A model generated the notes under the pieces. The model made no database searches and was not told the origin of the DNA. It was given only the letters and a program-made list of their open reading frames with translations. A stretch of 64,000 nt of DNA from Paraphysomonas bandaiensis (Eukaryota; Chrysophyceae), in the NCBI GenBank assembly GCA_965644295.1, contig CBFFRP010000520.1:1-64000 (forward strand), written 5' to 3'. Below, in pieces: positions 56,071 to 64,000 of the stretch; within the stretch, counting starts at the first letter, position 1, and every line of letters starts with the position of its first letter. The position numbers and the translations under genes were made by a program.

Positions 56071-59000
56071 TTAGGGCACGATCCCATTTGTGTACCATTG
56101 AAATGTATCATAGTTTTTAGTTCCAAGATTGCTGTAGCTCTGAATAATGAGGTTAAGGCAGTACTCCACAGCGTCTGTACCGCTGAGGTCATTACGGAAC
56201 CTAGTCCGCAACTTATCGACTATCCCTGCACAGTCCTTTCCCTGGAAACAGGGGAAGGTCGAGTCTTGTGCCATCACCTCCACAGCAGTGAGGATGGCGG
56301 TGGACTTGCTGCGCAATGCTAGGAACCCCGTGGTAAATGACTTAACGAACATAGAGAAGTAGTGTGAGTCGAGCCCTCCGAAGACTTCCAACATCTCGTC
56401 TGTAAGTTTGAAGGGTGCACTCTCCACTGAAAAAGATCCACCTGGAGCAATGCCGAGTAGAAACCCAAAGTCTATGTGTATTATATGACCTTCAGAGTCC
56501 AATAGTATGTTGCCATTATGCCTGTCCTTGATACAAAATAAGTAGCAGACAAGGGAATATGCAGCCAGAGAAACCACGTAATTGCAGCGCGCTACATGGA
56601 GGCGTTGCGCTGAACCCCCATAAAGCAGCTCAAAGTATTTGGGAAGAGACACGAATCCATCCGTCTTCTTAATGGCATCTATAGAAAGGGTATTGGGAAG
56701 AGTCTCCACGAATCCCGCAGAGGGGCCTGTCGAGACTATGCGGTATGGTTTCAGCCATAGCATGTCGTCCAATCCAGCCTCAGAAAATATCTCTTGGCAG
56801 AGTTCAATCAACTGAATACAGGCAACTTCCTGGCGAAGATCATCGTTACTCTTTACGATGAATGACCGAAGATCACGACAGGGCCAACTATGGGACTCAA
56901 ACCCAGAAACGTGCGGAGGCGCTGGTCCATGGAGCACCCAGTCATCCTGATTGTCCTCTGCCGAAGTGACTTCAGCGAGGTCCAAATCGCTCCCATCCGG
57001 TATACTCCGACTACGAGTTCTACTGCGATTTCGATTGCTGTATTCAGTCACACTCCATACCGACTGTTCTTTTCTGCCCTCGCCCTCTGGCTCACTGTCC
57101 AACAGTCGTTGCTTTCGCTTGCTCCACTCCTCGCCATAATACGATTCCAGTCTAGCCCGTGCAAGCTCCTTATCAGTCGTCTTGGCCTCGTCACGGTATT
57201 TAAAATCGGACTGCACAAGAACAGCATACTCCTCTTGTGTGATAGCTCCCTTCTGAAGTAAGGAGTTGGCAGATGATATCACTTGTTTTGTGATCTCCGC
57301 GTCCACCTCAGGAAGTCCTTCCGCCAGCAGTGGGTCAAGATCCGCCTCGTCATCGTCCTTCACAAGAACTCTCCTGCTTCTTTCCCCATCCCCCTCAAGG
57401 GAAGGAGAGGAACCAGTCGAGCTTCCCGCCCTCACATTGTTGTTACTTCCCAGACGCCTCCCCCTCTGTGAGGCGCCCTGTTGCATTAGACGCTGCTGTC
57501 GGGCAGGCACTACCATACCAGGAGGGAGAGCAACCCCACCGGAATCCTCCTGCTGAATAACGTCGTCTGCTTCGCTGACACGTTCTCTGCTCATGTCCTG
57601 TACAGTCTTTGTCAACTTTTCCTGCAAAATTCCAGACACATCAACTTCTCCTGTTCCAGCTCCTTCACCCACAATACTAATGTGATGTCGCCTCTGGGGC
57701 GTGTGAGGATTTTCACCAGGCACACCATTTCCTACACCGACAGCCCTACCATCATCTAACACAACTTCAAAGACTACCAGACTGGGGGCTCTGGCCTTCG
57801 TACGGAATACCCTGCACTCTTGCAGGTATATGCGATTGATGCGGTAGCAGGGCTCTCCGGCTGCACCTGTGGGGTCCAGTCCCCACTGCAGTAGAATTCC
57901 GCCGGAATCTGTGAATTGCTTCAGGAGCTCAGTCTTAAAGTGTTCTGTCCGCAGAGGGCGGTCCACATTTCTCAGGCCATCCACCAGTTCTGTCAAGCGC
58001 TCTATAAAGTCAAGTTGGGCAGAGAGTCCTTTCCACACCCCTCGCTCGCCGCCCTCAGCACCTTGCCACAGGAATAAATCCACACACTTGGGTGTAACTT
58101 CGGTACCTCCGACATCACCTGTGCAGTCGCATTCGCTGCTATCACACACCCTTTGTCCCTGTTGAACGACACTCATAGTCAAGGCAGGTTTGGTAGCCCC
58201 CAGTACCCGCCGCTCTGCAGCCTCTCTCTCTTGATCTACCAGCACCTTTTTCCTCACCCGCATCAGTGTGTATAATTCTATCATCAGCTCCTGCTTCTGG
58301 TGGTGTGCTGGGGTAAGAATCTTCTGAAGCACCGACCTTTCCGGGGCTTCCATGGTATTAGGTGTCACGGGAATACCCTCTGATGGTACTGACGGTGACG
58401 GTGGTTGGGCGTCTGTGAGGGAGGAAGCTACTCCGTATGTGAGAACCTCTAGTTGAAGCAATAGACACACACAGGCGGCGTATTGAGCTTGCGATATTCG
58501 TCCCTCTTTGTAATCGCCAATAGATGCCAAAAGTGACCAGGAAAGCTTCATGGCTAGGTGAGGGAACCTAAGAGCTACCGCGAGGACTCCCTGTTGCAAC
58601 ACATCCAGCACTGCCAAAGAAGTGCAAGACCTCGTCTTAGAAAGAAGCAGATGCACCTGAAGCACTTGGGGCCAGTAGAAATCTATTAAATCTGGATCCT
58701 CATCAGCCACTTGGAGCATACGCACCACTACAAGGGCATACAATCTTGTTCCTGTACCAGCCTGCTGTGCTGGTGTGAGAGTGGCACCTGGGTTGCGCAG
58801 GAACCCGATAATACTTTGCATATCGTTCCCAAGAGCAGCAAGAGCCAACCTCATTCTGTCACACTCTTCCAGCAGTACCTCTTGTCGATACTCATGATCC
58901 ACCTTACGGAGCTCTTCGAACTCACTCTCACTAAGTTGGTGCTGCTCTTTTAGCTCTGCGGCCTGGTCTAGGCGCTTGGATACCTTGCGCCTAATCTTGA

Positions 59001-59705
59001 AGGAGGCCTTGAAGCGGTCTACCCCAGCAAGCACCTCCTCAGTGCGTTCGTGTAAAGAGAGAGTATGCACATACACAAGACTCTTGAGCCATACAAGGCA
59101 TGCTTGTGCTTCTCTACAGTCGCTACATGTCCGGGCTGCTTCCTCCGCCCCGATCTGCAACACTGGGGCGCTTTCTGTCATATGCTCTGGAGAAAAGGAT
59201 CTGCCGCAGCATCTGCACAACACACCGCCTGACCCTAGTGCAGCGGCGGTTCGGGGACACTGCGTATTTCCAACTGGTGCAGGAGGGTCAAAACAAGCCT
59301 TAGAGGGTTTGAACTCTACTAGCTCCGTGTTAGCGAAATTGCACTCAAGGCTGGCTCGAATATGAAGGATCCACTGAGTTCGCTGTTCGGGGGTAGAAGC
59401 GGACATATAATATGTACCGCCCATGTGCGTAACAGCCAAAAAGCCATTGGGGTAACTCGCGTTTCGCCCTTCTCCGTCCCACTTGGACACACCGATGACC
59501 TCCACAATACATTTCGGTGTAAGGGACAAATTGGCCTCTTCTTCGCTGTCGAAGTCCATAAGGAGCGTGCCCCACAGGACGCAATACACACGCTGCATGA
59601 GCACACATAAATAAATCATATGCTGACATTACATCACGGAAACACTACCTGCATAGGGGGCGACTTGCTCGATGAGTTACGTTTCATTAAATAGCTCGCA
59701 AACAT
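56071..59705 (-). CDS. PH-FYVE-like type III phosphatidylinositol 4-kinase
   Basis: Exons 59705-59649 and 59592-56071 give 1192 codons (intron 56 bp). Exon 1 supplies the start of a PH domain (SYLMKRNSS, continuing into RVYCVLWGTLLMDFDSEEEA). A FYVE-like zinc finger follows (CRCCGRSFSPEH ... GAEEAARTCSDC), with only part of the usual Cys pattern visible. Next come a helical PIK-type region (DLIDFYWPQVLQVHLLLSK), a long polar stretch and the PI4K-beta-like kinase domain: FIVKSNDDLRQE, catalytic DRHNGNILLD, DFGFLLG and the end QWYTNGIVP. It should make PI4P on membranes, with the PH/zinc finger as its own targeting module. PH-bearing PI4Ks are, as far as I recall, found in stramenopiles. Divergent to PCCB. 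Confidence 0.92.
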
Positions 59706-60255
59706 GATGGAGGAGCAGGTCGACAATCACACACAGATCAGCTAAAACACATTAAACTAATTACGAGAAAACCAACACGAATGACTACCAAAAGACTGTC
59801 CCTGTACCAACACTAAAACAATAATAACACACCGCACACGACTCGACGAACAAACAAGTCAGTGAACGACAGAGCAGATAATACCACTGGAGTACTGTAC
59901 CACTGTACATGTATGTATGTGTGTAGTATGTATGTATGTATGTATGTATGTATGTATGTATGTATGTATGTATGTATGTATGTATGTATGTATGTATGTA
60001 TGTATGTATGTATGTATGTATGTATGTATGTATGTATGTATGTATGTATGTATGTATGTATGTATGTATGTATGTATGTATGTACAGCGGGGTTATGATG
60101 TCCTGTGCTGTATGGGTGTAGGGGTGACGTATGTGCCTACATCCATACCATGTATGTAGCAGTAGTGTTGTGTGTGTGGTTCGAGGGTGAGCGGTTGTTT
60201 GCATACATTAAACTGCACTTGTTTCAAGGTATAGGCGTATTGTAGGTCTGTCACC
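59706..60255. promoter_or_regulatory. Divergent intergenic region, PI4K / PCCB
   Basis: 550 bp, a third of it the GTAT microsatellite at 59927-60083, flanked by GGAGTACTGTACCACTGTAC. Inferred shared promoter. Confidence 0.4.
59927..60083 (+). repeat. GTAT microsatellite, longest in window
   Basis: About 39 perfect GTAT units between two divergent start codons. It generates long Tyr-Val-Cys-Met or Thr-Tyr-Ile-His open frames that are not genes. Confidence 0.95.
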
Positions 60256-62118
60256 ATGTTATCATTTAGGCAACCCTTTCGTAGTGTTTCGAACAGGGTT
60301 TCGAGGTCTTTGTCGAGCAAGGGTGTGGGAGTGGTAGCTCTCAAGGAGGCCTTCAGAGAGCGTCTTGATGACGCGAGGAACCAGTCTCTGGTTGGCGGCG
60401 GGAAGGAAAGGATTGCTAAGCAGCATGCAGGCGGAAAGCTTACTGCACGTGAGCGAATCTCGCTGCTGGTTGATCCCGGGTCCTTCAGAGAGTACGGTAT
60501 GTATTTGAGTTTTTTTATTTTGTGTGTGACCTCTCTCTCTGTCGCAGATATGCTCAAGACACATAGGTGCAATGAATTCGGTATGGATAAGAACAAACAC
60601 TATGGCGATGGTGTCGTTACGGGCCATGGCACTATTGGCGGGAGGAAAGTCTTTCTTTTCAGCCAGGACTTTACTGTTTTCGGTGGATCATTGAGTGAAA
60701 CCCACGCAGAGAAAATATGCAAAGTAATGGACATGGCGATGAGAGTGGGCGCTCCTGTCATAGGACTCAATGACAGTGGTGGGGCAAGGATTCAAGAGGG
60801 CGTCGACTCCTTGGCCGGTTACGCGGAGGTCTTCCAGCGAAATGTTGATGCTTCTGGTGTAGTTCCACAGATATCCATGGTGATGGGTCCCTGTGCAGGT
60901 GGAGCAGTCTATTCTCCAGCGATGACGGACTTTATATTTATGGTAGATAACTACCATTCCTGTTGAAGTCGTATAATATGCCTGTAGGTCCAGAGAAGTT
61001 CTTATATGTTCGTAACTGGACCCAATGTAGTTAAGACCGTCACTATGGAGGACGTCACTCAAGAGGAATTAGGTGGGGCTGACACCCACACGACACTCTC
61101 TGGTGTCGCACATGGAGCCTTCAGTAACGACGTTGAAGCTCTGCGCGCGCTGAGGGAACTCTACGCATACCTACCTCTCAATAACAAAGAGGGTCCTCCT
61201 GTGGTGCCCACTGAGGACCCGAGAGAGAGGCAGGAGGAGAGCTTAAAGTAAATGCTTATGTTATTACCTTTATACTCTGTGGTAAATGCTGATATCTGTT
61301 TGTGCTTATGTAGCTACATTGTTCCCGATGACCCCAATATCCCCTACGACATCAAGACAATCATATCTAAAGTTGTGGACGAGAACACCCTTTTCGAGAT
61401 CATGTCTGAATATGCTCCTAACATCGTTTGCGCTTTTGCACGCATGGAGGGACGTACTGTTGGTATTGTTGGAAACAACCCAATGCATTTGGCTGGGTGT
61501 TTGGATATCGCTTCATCAGTGAAGGCCGCGCGGTTTGTTCGCTTTCTGGATGCGTTCAATATTCCTATTCTCACATTCGTCGACGTACCTGGTTTTTTGC
61601 CCGGCACTGCTCAGGAGCACAACGGTATTATCAGAAACGGTGCGAAACTCTTATATGCCTATGCGGAGGCCACGGTACCGAAAATCACTGTCATTACCCG
61701 CAAGGCTTATGGTGGTGCCTATGATGTTATGTCGTCCAAGCATCTCAAGGGTGAGAGTACTTGAGTACTTCTATCGCGGCTAATATGGAACAGGTGATTA
61801 TAACTATGCTTGGCCAAGTGCTGAGATTGCTGTGATGGGAGCGAAGGGTGCAGTGGAGATCATATTTAAGGGCAAGGATGTGGAGGCCCGAACCACAGAG
61901 TACACCGATAGGTAACCTTTATTATGGTCATTTCTACAATTTTCAATGTGTCTGCGTGTCGTAGATTCACAAACCCGATGGTCGCTGCTGAGAGAGGATT
62001 CGTAGACGACGTACTTGAGCCCTCCTTTACCAGACAGCGCCTTTGCGAGGACTTGGAACTGTTGAGGAACAAGGAGGTGACCCGTCCTTGGAGAAAGCAC
62101 GGAAATATCCCTCTTTAA
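60256..62118 (+). CDS. PCCB: Propionyl-CoA carboxylase beta chain, mitochondrial
   Basis: Exons 60256-60496, 60548-60942, 60988-61247, 61314-61750, 61794-61911 and 61965-62118 give 534 codons (introns 51, 45, 66, 43 and 53 bp), close to human PCCB (539). A basic N-terminal mitochondrial targeting region ([19 protein letters not shown]) is followed by the carboxyltransferase domains: [53 protein letters not shown]; then [32 protein letters not shown] and the end [11 protein letters not shown]. It transfers carboxyl from carboxybiotin (on the alpha subunit) to propionyl-CoA, giving methylmalonyl-CoA in propionate, odd-chain and branched amino acid breakdown. The biotin-bearing subunit is not in this window. 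Confidence 0.96.
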
Positions 62119-62584
62119 CATCTTTAATGTTGCTGCTGATATTTACATGCTACTCACTGTTGCTATTAGTTAGTGCGCAGCTGTAATTAATCAGTACTTT
62201 ACTGGAAATGAATTAGTCGAGTGAAATGATTATCCGAATAAGATCATGTCTATCTGTTTGTAAAATATTGATTGGTAGTAAGACAACAATAGTGGACAAT
62301 GAATGGTGAGGAAAGCTATCACAGTTGATATTGATTGACTATTTTTGAGATACCAGGGTCTCTGGCCATCATGGCTAATCAAAACCAAACAGTGTATCCA
62401 CAGCTCTGATTTGATCTTAATGAACTATGTCATGAGAAGGATAATATCCTTCTGCCTTCTGACAATATCCTACTGACTCCACCAACAAGATAGGTTCTAA
62501 CAGCTAACAGAGTCCTGCACCTTAGTAGGGCTAATGTAGCAAAACAATTTAAGTAACGAATGCTTAACTCTGATATCCTACTCT
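62119..62584. other. Intergenic downstream of PCCB
   Basis: AT-rich DNA with no gene or repeat recognised. Confidence 0.4.
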
Positions 62585-62720
62585 ATGATGCTACGTAAAC
62601 TGCTTGTGCATCACTGCAAGCACCAAGGTGCAGCCACTTTCGCTCTATCGCTCAAAACAAACGAAGTGATCCAGCAGGAAGTTGATATACCTGACATCTG
62701 CTGGCTTCAGGGTTGTGAGC
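62585..62720 (-). repeat. DR-A repeat, partial inverted copy h
   Basis: CTGCTTGTGCATCACTGCAA and GCACCAAGGTGCAGCCACTT match inverted DR-A. A degraded AGTTGATATACCTGAC...CTTCAGGGTTGTGAGCCCAG follows, resembling the flank of copy g. Confidence 0.7.
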
Positions 62721-62733
62721 CCAGGGACGCGTA

Positions 62734-62815
62734 CCTTTAGTGTCAAGAGGTGCAGTTAATCAGGGGGACGCCCTTGAGGGTAGGGGTCCGCGACGTTTAA
62801 GGGAGGGTCGGAGTT
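62734..62815 (+). repeat. Dispersed repeat R2, copy 2
   Basis: Matches the sequence right after the retrotransposon (25626-25695), with a short insertion (GACGCCCTTGAGGGTAGG). Here the site is not interrupted by an LTR element, so it serves as an empty-site reference. Confidence 0.65.
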
Positions 62816-63396
62816 ATGTAGACGGGAGGAGAGTGTTCCGAGGTAAAGTGAGATGGTGCGAGGTAGAAGCGTAGAATCTGCAGACTCTTGGGGCGCCGCT
62901 GACTGCAGTGAAATAGTTGAGCGTAAATAGAGTTGACAGAGACTTCTACGTTGGGGTTTGCATGTGTGCGGGCGTGAAAGGGTTAGAAGAGTAGGGGAAG
63001 TGGTCAGCCGCACAGATGTGATTCTCTGCTGAGGCACCATCGGGACCGAAGTGGGGGAACTTATGGGTTGTATGGTGATAGTTGGAGATCAAATTGTGGA
63101 GGAAGCTGTTGACCAGGGGCGGGGTTGGGTGTAGGACACGGATCATCTTGTCAGATGGAGTTGGAGGACCGACGGTTGTCTTTGCTGGATTTGCCTCCTA
63201 CTACGTGTTCTGGGAGGAGTGGAAACCTCGAGGAAGCAGCGAAGCGTTGACTGCGATCTTGGAGCATTTGTTTGGCAGCTGCAAATTGTGGTGGAAGTAT
63301 ACTCACCACCGAATTTTCAAAGGTACGTAGTCCACGCGAGGTCACACTGCAATGGATTTGTGAGTCCTGCTATTATATTATTATAGTATTAAATCG
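62816..63396. other. GC-richer stretch between DR-A copies, unassigned
   Basis: Minus-strand frames (62756-63040, 62946-63146, 63151-63345) have Ser/Pro/His-rich translations with no recognisable domain. The stretch is bounded by inverted DR-A (h) and direct DR-A (i), so it may be the interior of a composite element. Confidence 0.4.
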
Positions 63397-63908
63397 CCCT
63401 CAACAAGCAAAGTCGGACTCGCACCTCTTCGTGGTGTTCTGGGGGATAAGTACCGGAGAGACTCTCTCTAGGAAACTAACGTGAGCGGCATATGTAGTCA
63501 GCAGATATTCTTCTGCCCACTCATAGCCGAATGCTTGTGTGATACAAGGGACACCAATAAGTGTCGCTTGTATAGACGTCTTTGGGCCCTGACGAATAAA
63601 CAGGCATCCGAGAATGGGCCCACCTCAAGGGCATCAGGGACAGGGCCCACCTGAAAGGTAACCGGGGTATTGGGCTGCCTGCTGCAGTCAAGCATCCGGA
63701 ATGTTTACCTTAAGAACTCAGAGCGGAAGTGGTCGCACATTGGTGATTGCGGCGACGCACAAGCAGCTTCCGTAGCGTTAAATAGTAGGATAAAAAAGTG
63801 TGTACTGATTTTACAGGTAGAGGTTAACTAGTTTGTCTAGCATTAATCTAGCTACTAAGTTGGTGCAGGTTTCTAACGCCTATTGTTAATAATAAGACTT
63901 TCAATATA
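63397..63908 (+). repeat. DR-A repeat, most complete copy (i)
   Basis: It starts CCCTCAACAAGCAAAGTCGG. It continues through the AGAGACTCTCTCT hairpin, TATAGACGTCTTTGGGCCC, AATGGGCCCACCTCAAGGGC, GGGGTATTGGGCTGCCTGCT and AAGTGGTCGCACATTGGTG. It ends in GGTGCAGGTTTCTAACGCCTA and AAGACTTTCAAT. No coding frame spans it. Used as the reference for the other copies. Confidence 0.9.
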
Positions 63909-64000
63909 TATTATTAAGTATTAAATCATATATATAAATGACATGTTTGTATATTATATACAACTCCAGGCCATAAGCTACAAGCAAACTTCAAACATAA
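63909..64000. other. AT-rich window edge
   Basis: No feature recognised. Confidence 0.4.

Noticed and set aside
1-64000. CRISPR arrays, bacterial operons, tRNA or rRNA genes
   Set aside because: The tandem repeats are minisatellites or microsatellites without spacer structure; genes have spliceosomal introns; no cloverleaf or rRNA core sequence was recognised by eye.

Overview
The window is nuclear DNA from a eukaryote. Its genes are split by many very short spliceosomal introns: I placed 55 GT-AG introns of 37-152 bp, most of them 44-60 bp, and every joined gene model closes in frame. The proteins (METTL13/EEF1AKNMT, YIP1, RMD5, ZIP transporters, PEX16, V-ATPase subunit e, PI4K, mitochondrial PCCB) are general eukaryotic housekeeping types. 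A PH-FYVE-like-PI4K fusion, the tiny introns and strictly alternating gene strands suggest a unicellular protist, possibly a stramenopile. That placement is an inference, because no rRNA or organelle gene is present to test it.

Layout. 1-3.5 kb: repeat relics. 3.55-6.2 kb: METTL13-like methyltransferase (-). 6.2-15.4 kb: a recent, apparently identical segmental duplication in the order A-B-A'-C-B'; B carries a YIP1 gene (-) and a 223-aa unknown gene (+), and C is a 2.1 kb segment present once. 15.5-19.6 kb: a small unknown gene (-), a 407-bp tandem duplication, a GTAT microsatellite and a His-rich protein gene (+). 19.9-25.6 kb: a complete Ty1/copia retrotransposon with seemingly identical 265-bp LTRs, a 5-bp target duplication and an intact 1653-aa Gag-Pol frame. 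25.6-28.7 kb: repeat and transposon debris, including a copia relic and a hAT-type MITE. 28.7-62.1 kb: twelve genes in strict -,+,-,+ order: RMD5/ZIP, ShKT-AKR/coiled-coil unknown, thioredoxin-like/V-ATPase e, ZIP7-like/U-box-dynamin, PEX16/choice-of-anchor-B, PI4K/PCCB. 62.1-64 kb: more copies of a dispersed repeat.

Organisation. Neighbouring genes form head-to-head pairs separated by only 414-644 bp in this block. Those gaps are rich in GTATAC and ACAGCAGTA-type words and look like shared bidirectional promoters. Tail-to-tail gaps are 0.8-3.2 kb, and the transposon and repeat copies I recognise in this block fall there. A dispersed hairpin-rich repeat (called DR-A here) has nine copies or fragments in the window.

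Functionally the genes cover protein methylation, ER-Golgi traffic, GID/CTLH ubiquitination, metal transport, V-ATPase assembly, peroxisome biogenesis, phosphoinositide signalling and propionate metabolism. They do not form one pathway. The most unusual protein architectures are the U-box-dynamin-like GTPase, the secreted ShKT-aldo/keto reductase and the PH-FYVE-like-PI4K.
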